Below are positions 39,562 through 48,247 of a stretch of 64,000 bases of DNA, one piece after another. This stretch comes from Thermoleophilales bacterium. Its GTDB lineage: Bacteria > Actinomycetota > Thermoleophilia > Solirubrobacterales > 70-9. A model generated the notes under the pieces. That model made no database searches. It worked only from the letters and a program-made list of their open reading frames with translations, and was not told the DNA's origin. Position 1 is the first letter of the stretch; each line of letters begins with the position of its first letter. The stretch lies in contig JACJWZ010000001.1 of assembly GCA_020636895.1 (NCBI GenBank), positions 806,001 to 870,000 of the forward strand, in the 5' to 3' direction. Position numbers and translations under genes: made by a program.

Positions 39562-39975
39562 ATGCGCCGATCCGATCAACGCCGCGACGCAGCGGTCGCG
39601 CTGTACCAGCGGGACGTGACCAAGCGCCCGCTCGACGAGCTGCTCGACGGCGCGAAGCCGTTCACGCGTGATCTCGCGCTCGGCGCCGATCAGCACCTGG
39701 CGGAGATCGATTCCGAGATCGGCGCCAACGCGCACGGCTGGACGATCCAGCGGATCGCGCCGCTGGAGCGGGCGATCATGCGGATCGCGGTCTTCGAGAT
39801 CCATCACCGGCCTGAGATCCCGGCGCCCGTTTCGATCAGCGAGGCGGTCGACTCGGCCAAGCGCTACTGCGGGGCCGAGGCTCCGGGGTTCGTCAACGGG
39901 GTGCTCTCCGCCATCGCCCGCGAGGCCGGCTTGGAGGAGGCCGGCGCCGCGACGACCGAGGAGGCGAGCGCGTGA
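39562..39975 (+). CDS. nusB: Transcription antitermination factor NusB
   Basis: 137 residues. All-helical NusB fold with the N-terminal RRSDQRRDAAVALYQ, the central RIAPLERAIMRIAVFEI and the closing ISEAVDSAKRYCGAEAPGFVNGVL. It binds rRNA boxA with S10 (NusE) in antitermination. The stop overlaps the next start by four bases. Confidence 0.95.
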   Translation: MRRSDQRRDAAVALYQRDVTKRPLDELLDGAKPFTRDLALGADQHLAEIDSEIGANAHGWTIQRIAPLERAIMRIAVFEIHHRPEIPAPVSISEAVDSAKRYCGAEAPGFVNGVLSAIAREAGLEEAGAATTEEASA

Positions 39976-40169
39976 GCGACGAGCACGACCGCCTGGAGCG
40001 GGCCGCAACCCGGCTGCAGGAGATCTCCGTGCAGCTCGGTGACGAGGGCCTCTCCGATGCCGACGCGGTCGAGCTCGCTCGCGAGGCGGCTCAGATCGCG
40101 GCCGATGCCGGGACGCTCGCGGCCGACGCGGCGCGCGCGGCCGCCGAGCGCGGCAACGAGTCCGCCTAG
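39972..40169 (+). CDS. xseB: Exonuclease VII small-subunit-like protein
   Basis: 65 residues, nearly all helical: DRLERAATRLQEISVQLGDE and then LSDADAVELAREAAQIAADA. The pattern of 'L..I..qL...lsl.dav.L..ea' matches XseB, which forms the coiled-coil subunit of exonuclease VII. The location directly before ispA is the usual xseB place. The expected xseA neighbour is absent here. Sequence is diverged and Ala-rich, so the name is moderate confidence. Confidence 0.68.
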   Translation: MSDEHDRLERAATRLQEISVQLGDEGLSDADAVELAREAAQIAADAGTLAADAARAAAERGNESA

Positions 40170-41087
40170 ATGCCCGCGCCGCCGGTGCCCTCGGGGTCGG
40201 ACGCCGGAGACGGGTCGAGGTCGGTGTACCCCGACGACCTGCGCGACCTCGTCGAGGGCTACCTCGCCGAGCTCAGCTACTCCGATCGCCCGGAGACGAC
40301 GGGGCTCGAGGAGGCGATGCGGTACTCCCTGCTCGCCGGTGGCAAGCGCGTGCGGCCGGTCCTCTGCCTGGCGACGGCGCGGGCGCTCGGGATCGATCCC
40401 GCGACGGTGCTGCCGACAGCGGCTGCGATCGAGCTCATCCACACCTACTCGCTGATCCACGACGACCTGCCGGCGATGGACGACGACGACCTCCGTCGCG
40501 GCCGGCCGACCTCCCACGTCGCCCATGGCGAGGACGTCGCCATCCTCGCGGGCGACGCGCTCTTCGCCGAGGCGATCCGCCTCGTCGCCGAGCGTCAGAC
40601 GGGCGATCCGGCGCGGGTGCTCTCGGCGATCTGCGAGATCGCCGGCGCCACCGGCGTGGACGGGATGGTCGGCGGCCAGTACGTCGACGTGGTCGGCGGC
40701 GGCACCGACGCGGAGTCGCTGCGCCTCCTGCACTCGCTCAAGACCGGCCGGCTGATCTTCGCCAGCGTCTGCTCGGTGCTCGTCCTCAGCGGGCTCTCGC
40801 TCGACGAGCAGGATCCGTACCGGCGCTTCGCGACCGAGCTCGGGCTGCTCTTCCAGATCGTCGACGACATCCTCGACGTGACCGGAAGCGACGAGGAGCT
40901 CGGCAAGCCGAGCGGCTCGGACGAGCGTCACGGGAAGGTCACCTACGTAAGCCTGTTCGGCCTCGAGCGCGCCCGCGAGCTCGCCGTCGGCTCCCACGAG
41001 GCGGCGGTGGCAGCCCTGCGCGAGACGGGCGGGGACGCGTCCGCGCTCCTGCAGATCAGCGATTTCATCTTCACCCGCCAGTCCTAA
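40170..41087 (+). CDS. ispA: Polyprenyl (farnesyl/geranylgeranyl-type) diphosphate synthase
   Basis: 305 residues, ATG immediately after the preceding stop. First Asp-rich motif HDDLPAMDDDDLRRG and second motif FQIVDDILDVTG, with GGKRVRPVLCLATARALG and ELIHTYSLIHDD. It condenses IPP with allylic diphosphates. The product length depends on residues before the first Asp motif (HTYSLIHDD), which fit a short-chain enzyme, FPP or GGPP. It is followed without gap by dxs, which supplies the precursor pathway. Confidence 0.93.
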   Translation: MPAPPVPSGSDAGDGSRSVYPDDLRDLVEGYLAELSYSDRPETTGLEEAMRYSLLAGGKRVRPVLCLATARALGIDPATVLPTAAAIELIHTYSLIHDDLPAMDDDDLRRGRPTSHVAHGEDVAILAGDALFAEAIRLVAERQTGDPARVLSAICEIAGATGVDGMVGGQYVDVVGGGTDAESLRLLHSLKTGRLIFASVCSVLVLSGLSLDEQDPYRRFATELGLLFQIVDDILDVTGSDEELGKPSGSDERHGKVTYVSLFGLERARELAVGSHEAAVAALRETGGDASALLQISDFIFTRQS

Positions 41088-43142
41088 GTGGGAACATTCG
41101 GGGCCGTGACCGACCCCGAACTCAACGCCGGGCCTCTCCTGCCGGGGATCGAAGGCCCAGCCGACCTGCGGAATCTCAGCGACGAGCAGCTGCAGCAGGT
41201 CGCGCAGGAGACTCGGGAGCTGATCGTCGACACGATCGGCGAGATCGGCGGCCACTTCGGTGCCAACCTCGGCACCTGCGAGCTGGCGGTCGCCCTGCAC
41301 AGCCTGCTCGAGTCGCCCCGGGACAAGATCCTCTGGGACGTCGGCCACCAGGCCTACCCGCACAAGATCCTGACCGGACGCAAGGAGCGACTGGACACGA
41401 TCCGCCAGTACGGCGGTCTGGCGCCGTTCTGCTCGATTCCCGAGTCCGAGCACGACATCATGGGTGCCGGTCACGCTTCGACCTCGATCGGCTACGCCGT
41501 CGGGCTCAAGGAGGCGATGCGCAAGGGGATCGGCGAGGACGGCAAGGTCATCGCGGTCATTGGCGACGGCGCGCTCACCGGCGGCGTCGCCTACGAAGCG
41601 CTGCAGCACGCCGGAGGGCTCGAGACGCCGGTCGTGATCGTCCTCAACGACAACGGGATGTCGATCTCGCCGAACGTCGGGGCGCTCTCCCACTACTTCA
41701 ACCGGGTCCGGCTCAACCCGCGGCTCTTCCACGCCCGCGAGGATGTCGAGGAGCGGCTGACGAAGCTGCCGATGGGGCTCGGCCGTCGCATCGAGCGGCT
41801 CGGGCCCGAGGTCAAGTCTGCGATCAAGGCCTACTGGGCGCCCGGGCTCTTCTTCGAGGAGCTCGGCCTCGCCTACATGGGCGTGATCGACGGCCACGAT
41901 GTCGCCGACCTGCGCTGGGCGCTGCGCCAGGCGCTCGCCGCCGAGCGCCCGGTCGTCGTCCACATCCACACCGTCAAGGGCAAGGGCTTCGCCGCCGCCG
42001 AGGAGGGCGGGCTCGAGGGGATGGAGGAGTGGCACGCCGCCAAGCCCGGCTCCATCGTCGACCGCAAGCCCGCCGCCCAATCGAAGCCCGCGCCGAAGCC
42101 GGTCGTCCCGGTCCAGGAGTCCGACGCTCCCGACTCGATCGCCCCCGAGAAGCTCGAGGAGGCGACGCCGAAGCCGTCTCCGCCCGCGTACACGTCAGTG
42201 TTCGCCGACGCGCTGATCGCCGAGGCCGAGCGCGACAAGCGCGTGATCGGCATCACCGCGGCGATGGCGGGGGGGACCGGGCTCGACAAGCTCGCGAAGG
42301 CGCTGCCGGGCCAGTACTACGACGTCGGCATCGCCGAGCAGGACGCCGTCCTCTTCGCCTCCGGGCTCGCGTTGCAGGGGGCGAAGCCGGTCTGCGCGAT
42401 CTACTCGACCTTCCTGCAGCGCGGCTTCGACCAGATCGTCCACGACGTCTGCCTGCAGGACCTCAACGTGATCTTCGCCATGGACCGCGCCGGCCTCGTC
42501 GGCGACGACGGCCCGACCCACCACGGCGCCTTCGACATCTCCTACCTGCGGCCGCTGCCGAACATGGTCCTGATGGCTCCACGCGACGAGGCGATGCTGG
42601 TGAACATGCTCCGAACCGCTGTCGCCCACGACGGGCCGATCTCCCTGCGCTACCCGCGCGGCACGGCCGAAGGCGTGCCGCTCCCGGAGCCTCCGCGAGA
42701 GATCGAGATCGGCAAGGGGGAGATCCTCCAGGAGGGCGACCGCGTCGCCTTGCTCGGCTACGGCTGGGGCGTGCAGGTCGCCAACGACGCGGCGGAGGAG
42801 CTCGCCGCCCACGACCTCCATCCGACCGTTGCCGACGCCCGCTTCGCCAAGCCGCTCGACACCGAGCTCGTCGATCGCCTCTGCGCCGACCACGACCTCG
42901 TCGTCACGATCGAGGAGAACGTCCTCGCAGGTGGCTTCGGCGCCGCCGTGCTCGAGCACGCCGAGGACTCGCTTCACTCGCTGGGTCGGGACCGGGCGCG
43001 GATCCTCCGCGTCGGTCTCCCGGACCGCTACGTCACGCACGGCAAGCCGGCGCTGCTTCGCGAGGAGGTCGGGCTCACCGGCTCCGCGGTCGCTGAACGG
43101 GTGCTCGCCGCGTTGGGCTCGCCGGCGCGGGCGAACGCCTGA
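41088..43142 (+). CDS. dxs: 1-deoxy-D-xylulose-5-phosphate synthase
   Basis: 684 residues. Thiamine-diphosphate enzyme at the entrance of the MEP pathway, from pyruvate and glyceraldehyde 3-phosphate. Domain I has GHQAYPHKILTGR, GAGHASTSIGYAVG and the ThDP motif GDGALTGGVAYEAL...NDN. Domain II has GIAEQDAVLFASGL, and domain III follows. The domain I-II linker is enlarged by a Lys/Pro/Ala stretch (SKPAPKPVVPVQESD). The GTG at 41088 follows the ispA stop directly; a second GTG at 41106 is also possible. Confidence 0.95.
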   Translation: MGTFGAVTDPELNAGPLLPGIEGPADLRNLSDEQLQQVAQETRELIVDTIGEIGGHFGANLGTCELAVALHSLLESPRDKILWDVGHQAYPHKILTGRKERLDTIRQYGGLAPFCSIPESEHDIMGAGHASTSIGYAVGLKEAMRKGIGEDGKVIAVIGDGALTGGVAYEALQHAGGLETPVVIVLNDNGMSISPNVGALSHYFNRVRLNPRLFHAREDVEERLTKLPMGLGRRIERLGPEVKSAIKAYWAPGLFFEELGLAYMGVIDGHDVADLRWALRQALAAERPVVVHIHTVKGKGFAAAEEGGLEGMEEWHAAKPGSIVDRKPAAQSKPAPKPVVPVQESDAPDSIAPEKLEEATPKPSPPAYTSVFADALIAEAERDKRVIGITAAMAGGTGLDKLAKALPGQYYDVGIAEQDAVLFASGLALQGAKPVCAIYSTFLQRGFDQIVHDVCLQDLNVIFAMDRAGLVGDDGPTHHGAFDISYLRPLPNMVLMAPRDEAMLVNMLRTAVAHDGPISLRYPRGTAEGVPLPEPPREIEIGKGEILQEGDRVALLGYGWGVQVANDAAEELAAHDLHPTVADARFAKPLDTELVDRLCADHDLVVTIEENVLAGGFGAAVLEHAEDSLHSLGRDRARILRVGLPDRYVTHGKPALLREEVGLTGSAVAERVLAALGSPARANA

Positions 43143-43233
43143 CCCACCACTTCGGCGGCCGAACGCACGAGGCCCCGGTCAGCGGGGGCTTCCCGGTGCG
43201 GCTCACTGCGGCGAACCGGCCCGACAAAACGAA

Positions 43234-43255
43234 AGCGCCCCTTGGGAGGGGCGCT
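43234..43255. terminator. Hairpin after dxs
   Basis: Perfect 9-bp stem with a TGGG loop. The A-tract lies on the left, so on plus there is no U-tail; termination of dxs mRNA is plausible but not certain. Confidence 0.5.
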
Positions 43256-43495
43256 CTCGGGTACAGGGAGGAGAGTTATGTGTTTTGAGAGGGACCGGCT
43301 CTGTGGACACCGCGGCTATGAGGCGGTGGCCGGCCGGTCTGTAAGTCTGCGGTGCAGCCTACGAACATATGTCCCCTTTGTGTGTGAGAGCGCTCACACG
43401 ACGCACACATGTTCGATGGAAATGAGTGGCCCGCCCGGTTGCAACGTGGTCGTGCGGCAGCGGTGGTGGCGGTCGACCCCGCCCAGCGACCCCGC

Positions 43496-43501
43496 TACCT
43501 T
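43496..43501 (+). promoter_or_regulatory. -10 element (TACCTT) for tlyA, near-leaderless
   Basis: TACCTT ends nine bases before the ATG at 43511. Confidence 0.5.
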
Positions 43502-43510
43502 GCGCTCACC

Positions 43511-44296
43511 ATGGCGCGAATGCGGCTCGACGCGCTCCTCGCCGAACGCGGCCTCGCGCCGTCGCGAACCGCTGCCGCGGCGCTGATCCGCGCCGGGCGC
43601 GTCCGCGTCGGGCGCGGCGAGGAGATCGCCGACAAGCCGGGGCGCTCGGTCGACGACGACCTCCACGTCCGGCTCGAGGAGGGTCGCCGGTACGTGTCGC
43701 GGGGCGGCCTGAAGCTCGAGGCGGCCCTCGACCAGATGGCGATCGACCCCACCGGCCTGTCGTGTCTCGATGTCGGCGCCTCGACCGGCGGCTTCAGCGA
43801 CTGCCTGCTTCAGCGCGGCGCCGCCCGGGTCATCGCGGTCGACGTCGGCCGGGGCCAGCTCGACTGGTCGCTGCGCAACGACGAGCGGGTCACGACGCTC
43901 GAAGGCGTCAACGCCCGCGACCTCGACCCGGCGATGCTCCCGTACGCCGCCGATCTCGCGGTGGTCGACGTCTCCTTCATCTCGCTGACCAAGCTGATCG
44001 GTCCGATCGCCGCGTGCGTGGCGCCGGAGGCGACGATCCTCGCCATGGTCAAGCCGCAGTTCGAGCTCGGCAAGGGCCGCGTCAAGGGCGGGGTCGTCCG
44101 CGATGCGTCCGAGCGCCGCGAAGCCGTCTCGGGGGTCGTCGCCGCGGCCGCCGAGCACGATCTCGCCGTGCGCGCCGCCACCGAGGCCGGGGTTCCCGGG
44201 CCGAAGGGCAACCGCGAGGTCTTCGTCAGGCTCGAGCGCGGAGCGGCGACCGCGGCCGCCGAGCGCGACGCCCTGATCGAGGCGGCGGTCGCATGA
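43511..44296 (+). CDS. tlyA: TlyA-type rRNA 2'-O-methyltransferase (S4 domain + FtsJ fold)
   Basis: 261 residues. An N-terminal S4 RNA-binding domain (MRLDALLAERGLAPSRTAAA) is followed by a SAM-binding LDVGASTGGFSDCLLQ and catalytic residues in VDVSFISL and MVKPQFELGKG. TlyA methylates 16S C1409 and 23S C1920 in mycobacteria and determines capreomycin sensitivity. The ATG at 43511 matches the S4 start and the promoter; an open frame further left is non-coding. It starts the tlyA-nadK-recN unit. Confidence 0.94.
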   Translation: MARMRLDALLAERGLAPSRTAAAALIRAGRVRVGRGEEIADKPGRSVDDDLHVRLEEGRRYVSRGGLKLEAALDQMAIDPTGLSCLDVGASTGGFSDCLLQRGAARVIAVDVGRGQLDWSLRNDERVTTLEGVNARDLDPAMLPYAADLAVVDVSFISLTKLIGPIAACVAPEATILAMVKPQFELGKGRVKGGVVRDASERREAVSGVVAAAAEHDLAVRAATEAGVPGPKGNREVFVRLERGAATAAAERDALIEAAVA

Positions 44297-45168
44297 GCGG
44301 CGCCCCCCGCGATTCCCGGCGCTCCGGGCAGGTGGCGCTCTTCACGCACGAGGAGCCGCGCAACACGACGGAGGCGATCGCCGCCGCGGCGGCGGCCGCC
44401 GATGCGGTCGGTTGCGAGCTCGTGCTCGCGCACGGCGAGCTCGGCCCGCTGCCCGCCGAGCTTCCGGGCCTGACCCTGGCCGACGCTCCGCCGGAGCGGC
44501 CGGACCTGTGCCTGACGCTCGGCGGCGACGGGACGATCCTGCGCGCGCTCCGTCATTACACGGGTACCGGTGTCCCGGTCTTCGGGATCAACTACGGGAC
44601 GGTCGGCTTCCTCGCCTCGGTCGAGGCCTCCGAGCTCGAGTCCGGCCTCGAGCGCGCCTTCGCCGGGGAGTTCGAGACCGTCTCGCTGCCGGGTCTCGAG
44701 CTGGAGACGGAGGGCCGCACCGCGGTCGCGGTCAACGACGTCTCCTTCACGCGCAGCGCCCACGAGCGCGTCGCCGAGCTCTCCTACAGCGTCAGCGGGC
44801 AGGAGGTCGGCCGTGTGCGCTGCGACGGCCTCGTCGCCGCCACCCCCGTCGGCTCCACGGGCTACAACCTCGCCAACAACGGCCCCGTGCTCGCCTGGGG
44901 CGTGGAGGGGTTCGTCGTCAGCTTCATCGCTCCGCACACGCTCACCGCGCGCGCCCTCGTCGTCGCCCCCCATGACGTCCTCCACGTCATCAACGAGGGG
45001 GACCGCAACATCGTCGAGATCGGCGTCGACGGGACCTCTGCCGGCCGCCTCGGCCCAGGCGAGGAGATCAGCGTTCGCTTCCGCGACGGGCTATCGGTGC
45101 TGGCGCAGCTCGAGGGCGAGAACTTCTACCGGCGGATGCGCGAGAAGTTCGGCAAGCTCGCGCACTGA
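44293..45168 (+). CDS. nadK: NAD kinase
   Basis: 291 residues, ATG overlapping the tlyA stop (ATGA). The ATP/poly-P binding GGDGTILRALR motif, then FGINYGTVGFL, VNDVSFTR and CDGLVAATPVGSTGYNLANNGP are diagnostic of NAD kinases. Makes NADP in the cytosol. The N-terminal region (about 1-45) is Ala-rich and variable. Order tlyA-nadK-recN is the same as in mycobacteria. Confidence 0.96.
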   Translation: MSGAPRDSRRSGQVALFTHEEPRNTTEAIAAAAAAADAVGCELVLAHGELGPLPAELPGLTLADAPPERPDLCLTLGGDGTILRALRHYTGTGVPVFGINYGTVGFLASVEASELESGLERAFAGEFETVSLPGLELETEGRTAVAVNDVSFTRSAHERVAELSYSVSGQEVGRVRCDGLVAATPVGSTGYNLANNGPVLAWGVEGFVVSFIAPHTLTARALVVAPHDVLHVINEGDRNIVEIGVDGTSAGRLGPGEEISVRFRDGLSVLAQLEGENFYRRMREKFGKLAH

Positions 45169-45262
45169 AGCCGGGCCGCGGCTGGGCGGGCCCGAGCGCA
45201 GGCGTGCGAGGGTCCCTGCAAACGGGCGTTCTGTCTCCGGCCGTTGCTATCCCGTAGCGGCG

Positions 45263-46945
45263 ATGCTCCGTGAGCTGCGAATCGAGAACCTGCTGCTGAT
45301 CGAGCGGGCCGAGCTCCGCTTCGGCCCCGGTCTGAACGCGATCACCGGTGAGACCGGCGCCGGCAAGACCGTGCTCGCCCACTCGCTCGACCTGCTTCTC
45401 GGCGGCCGTCCGCGGAGCGCCGTCGTGCGCCCCGGATGCGATGAGGCGTGGGTCGAGGGGACGTTCGAGCTCCCCGAGGGCATCCGCTCCGATCCGGAGT
45501 TGGCGGAGCTGGCCGAGCGGCTTCCGGCCGAGGACGACGAGGTCACCCTGGCCCGCCGGGTTCACGCATCGTCGGGTCGCTCCTCGGCCTTCATCGCCGG
45601 GCGTTCGGCCTCCGCCGCTGACCTGCGGGCTCTCGGCACCCGGATGCTCGCCTTCTACGGGCAGCACGAGCACCGGAAGCTGACGCTGGCCGCTGCGCAG
45701 GCCGAGATCCTGGACGGGTACGCGGGCGCGGATCATCTGGAGCTTCGCGACTCCTATCGCGCCGCCCACGCCGAGGTCGTCAGGATCGGGCGTGAGATCG
45801 CCGAGCTGGAGGCGCGTGAGGGTGCCCGCGAGCGCGACATCGATCTGCTGCGCTTCGAGCTCGAAGAGATCGAGCAGGCCGCGGTCGAGCCGGGCGAGCG
45901 CGAGGAGCTTCTCGCCGCTCGCGACCGGCTCCGTCATGTCGAGGGTCTGCGGGAAGGCGCCGCCGCCGCGCTCGCGGCGTTGACCGGTGGCGAGGAGGGC
46001 GGTGCGGGCGCCGCCGCGCTCAGCGCTGCGGCGAGCGCGGCGCTGGGACGCGCCGAAGGGGTCGACCCGGTCCTCGATGCGCTTGCAGAGCGCGTCGGCG
46101 CGCTCGACCTCGAGCTCTCCGACATCGCCGCGGAGCTGCGCGGGTACGCGGAGGGGATCGATGCCGACCCTGCGGCGCTGGAGGCCGCCGAGGAGCGACT
46201 GGAGATCATCGACCGGCTGGTCCGCAAGCACGGCGGCAGCGTCGAGGCGGTCCTCGCGCACGCCGACGACTGCCGCGAGCGGCTGGCGGCGCTCGAGCAC
46301 GCGACGGAGCGCCGCGCCGAGCTCGAGGCCGAGCTCGCGGAGGCGGGCGGCGAGCGCTCGCGGCTCGGCGAGCGTCTCAGCGCCGGACGGGCCGCCGCCG
46401 CTCCCCGGCTCGAGGCGGAGGTCGCGGAGGTGCTCGCCGAGCTCGCGATGGACGGCGCCCGGCTCGAGGTCGCGCTCGAGCCCCATTCCGACGGCCTCGC
46501 GGCCTCCGGCGCCGAGGCGATCGAGCTCCGCGTCGCGACCAACCCGGGGATGCCGTTGGCGCCGCTGGGCGACGCCGCCTCGGGCGGAGAGCTCTCGCGC
46601 GTGATGCTGGCTCTCGCCGGGCTGGGTCCGGGAGGGGACGTCTCGACCCTGGTCTTCGACGAGATCGACGCCGGGGTCGGCGGCCAGGTCGCGCGCCGCG
46701 TCGGTGAGCGGCTGCGCGCGCTCGGCGAGGGTCGCCAGGTCGTCTGCATCACGCACCTCGCGCAGGTCGCGTCGCTCGCGTCCACCCACTTCCGGGTCGA
46801 GAAGCGAAGCGAGGGCAGCTCGACGGTCGCCACCGTCGAGGCGGTCAGCGGTGACGCCCAGCACGCCGAGATCGTGCGCATGCTCGGCGCGGATGAGAAC
46901 GACGAGGCCGCCGGCCGCCACGCACGGGAGCTGCTCGCGGCCTGA
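45263..46945 (+). CDS. recN: DNA repair protein RecN
   Basis: 560 residues. SMC-like: Walker A AITGETGAGKTVLAHSL at the start, a long coiled-coil centre rich in Glu, Arg and Ala, the ABC signature ASGGELSRVMLALAG, and Walker B TLVFDEIDAGVGG near the end. It acts early in double-strand-break repair. The ATG at 45263 starts the standard MLRELRIENLLLIE. A 94-base spacer after nadK holds a weak TATCCC element. Confidence 0.96.
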   Translation: MLRELRIENLLLIERAELRFGPGLNAITGETGAGKTVLAHSLDLLLGGRPRSAVVRPGCDEAWVEGTFELPEGIRSDPELAELAERLPAEDDEVTLARRVHASSGRSSAFIAGRSASAADLRALGTRMLAFYGQHEHRKLTLAAAQAEILDGYAGADHLELRDSYRAAHAEVVRIGREIAELEAREGARERDIDLLRFELEEIEQAAVEPGEREELLAARDRLRHVEGLREGAAAALAALTGGEEGGAGAAALSAAASAALGRAEGVDPVLDALAERVGALDLELSDIAAELRGYAEGIDADPAALEAAEERLEIIDRLVRKHGGSVEAVLAHADDCRERLAALEHATERRAELEAELAEAGGERSRLGERLSAGRAAAAPRLEAEVAEVLAELAMDGARLEVALEPHSDGLAASGAEAIELRVATNPGMPLAPLGDAASGGELSRVMLALAGLGPGGDVSTLVFDEIDAGVGGQVARRVGERLRALGEGRQVVCITHLAQVASLASTHFRVEKRSEGSSTVATVEAVSGDAQHAEIVRMLGADENDEAAGRHARELLAA

Positions 46946-47005
46946 GGCGACCGCTGGTCGGCGCTCCGCAGGCCGGGCGGGCGCCGGGGGGCTCATAATC
47001 TGGCG

Positions 47006-48208
47006 ATGCCTGATGGTTCGGTACCAGGAGGCGCCCTGCGTGGACTGCTGTCGCGCCGCCGCGCCGAGCCGCCCCCCGATCCGGCGCGCGCGGTGGCGGG
47101 CCCCGTCCGCAAGGGCAGGCGCACCAAGGACCTCGTCAAGAAGCTCGAGGTCGGCGAGATCGCGCTCATCGACCATGCGGACCTCGACCGGATCGCCGCC
47201 GAGGACCTGGCGTCTTCGGGGGTCATCGCGGTCGTCAACTGCTCGCGCTCCTCGACCGACCGCTACCCCAACATCGGGCCGCTGATCCTCGCGAACGCGG
47301 GCGTCATCCTCGTCGACGCCCCGGGTCAGGAGCTCTTCGAGAAGGTCGACGACGGCGACATCGTCCACCTTGACGGCGGCGACATCGCGTGCGGAGGGCA
47401 AGTAGTCGGGCGTGGTGAGCGTCCGACGCTCGACGAGATCGAGGACCGGCTCAGCGAGCAGCGCGAGCGGATCGACGTCGCGCTCGCGGACTTCGCGACC
47501 AACACCCTCGAGCACGTCCGCGAGGAGGGCGAGCTCCTCTCCGGGGAGATCGACATGCCGGAGACGCGCACCCGCTTCAGCGGTCGCCACGTGCTCGTCG
47601 TCGTCCGCGGTCCCGGCTATCGCGAGGACCTCGCAGCGCTGAACGCCTACATCCGCGACGTGCGGCCGTTGATCATCGCCGTCGACGGCGGCGCCGACGC
47701 GGTCCTGAAGCGCGGCATGAAGCCCGAGGTGATCCTCGGCGACATGGACTCGGCGACCGACGAGGCGCTGAGCTGCGGCGCCGAGCTCATCGTCCACGCC
47801 TACCCCGATGGGCGTGCGCCCGGGCGCGACCGCCTGCTCGAGGCGGGTCTCGAGCACCTGGTGATCCCGGCGGCGGGGACGAGCCAGGACGTCGCGATGC
47901 TGCTCGCCCACGAGCGCGGGGCCGAGCTGATCGTCACCGTCGGCGCCCACTTCAACCTGACCGAGTTCCTCGACAAGAACCGAGCCGGCATGTCTTCGAC
48001 CTTCCTGACCCGCCTCCGCGTCGGCGAGACGCTGATCGACGCGAAGGGCGTCTCCCGGCTCTACCAGCCGGGCATGGGCCGCTTCGGCGTGGCGATGTTC
48101 GCCGTCGCCTTCCTGCTCCTGCTCGTGATCGTGATCGCCGCCTCGCCCGGCCTCGACAACGTCACCGAGGTCCTCTGGATCAAGATCAAGGACGTGTTCG
48201 GCGGTTGA
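47006..48208 (+). CDS. steA: SteA-type cell-separation protein (thiamine-pyrophosphokinase-like fold)
   Basis: 400 residues. Orthologous in layout to mycobacterial Rv1697 and corynebacterial SteA: an N-terminal regulatory domain (RTKDLVKKLEVGEIALIDH), a central TPK-like fold with AVDGGADAVLKRGMKPEVILGDMDS, and a C-terminal membrane helix (FGVAMFAVAFLLLLVIVIAA) near residues 355-380. SteA works with SteB in daughter-cell separation. The ATG is preceded by TAATCT only four bases away, with no ribosome site. It precedes steB as in mycobacteria. Confidence 0.9.
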   Translation: MPDGSVPGGALRGLLSRRRAEPPPDPARAVAGPVRKGRRTKDLVKKLEVGEIALIDHADLDRIAAEDLASSGVIAVVNCSRSSTDRYPNIGPLILANAGVILVDAPGQELFEKVDDGDIVHLDGGDIACGGQVVGRGERPTLDEIEDRLSEQRERIDVALADFATNTLEHVREEGELLSGEIDMPETRTRFSGRHVLVVVRGPGYREDLAALNAYIRDVRPLIIAVDGGADAVLKRGMKPEVILGDMDSATDEALSCGAELIVHAYPDGRAPGRDRLLEAGLEHLVIPAAGTSQDVAMLLAHERGAELIVTVGAHFNLTEFLDKNRAGMSSTFLTRLRVGETLIDAKGVSRLYQPGMGRFGVAMFAVAFLLLLVIVIAASPGLDNVTEVLWIKIKDVFGG

Positions 48209-48247
48209 CGCCCAGCCCCGGCCCGCCCGTGAGAAGCTAGCGGCCGT

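Larger units (their letters stand above)
43143..43510. other. 368-base spacer with hairpins, a palindrome and a possible SOS-like box
   Basis: No convincing gene. Contents: a GGCCCC...GGGGGC hairpin near 43170-43190; a perfect 9-bp stem AGCGCCCCT/AGGGGCGCT (43234-43242, 43247-43255) preceded by an A-rich stretch; a strong unused GGGAGGAG at about 43268; GAACATATGTCC (43363-43374), one base off the actinobacterial LexA-type GAACNNNNGTTC; GTGTGAG/CTCACAC around AGCG near 43382-43399; and the tlyA promoter at its end. It separates dxs from tlyA. Confidence 0.6.

Noticed and set aside
43278..43586. Small open frame starting MCFERDRLCG after a strong GGGAGGAG
   Set aside because: It runs out of frame into tlyA, codon use is unlike a gene and the peptide has no pattern. 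The ribosome site is reported as part of the spacer instead.
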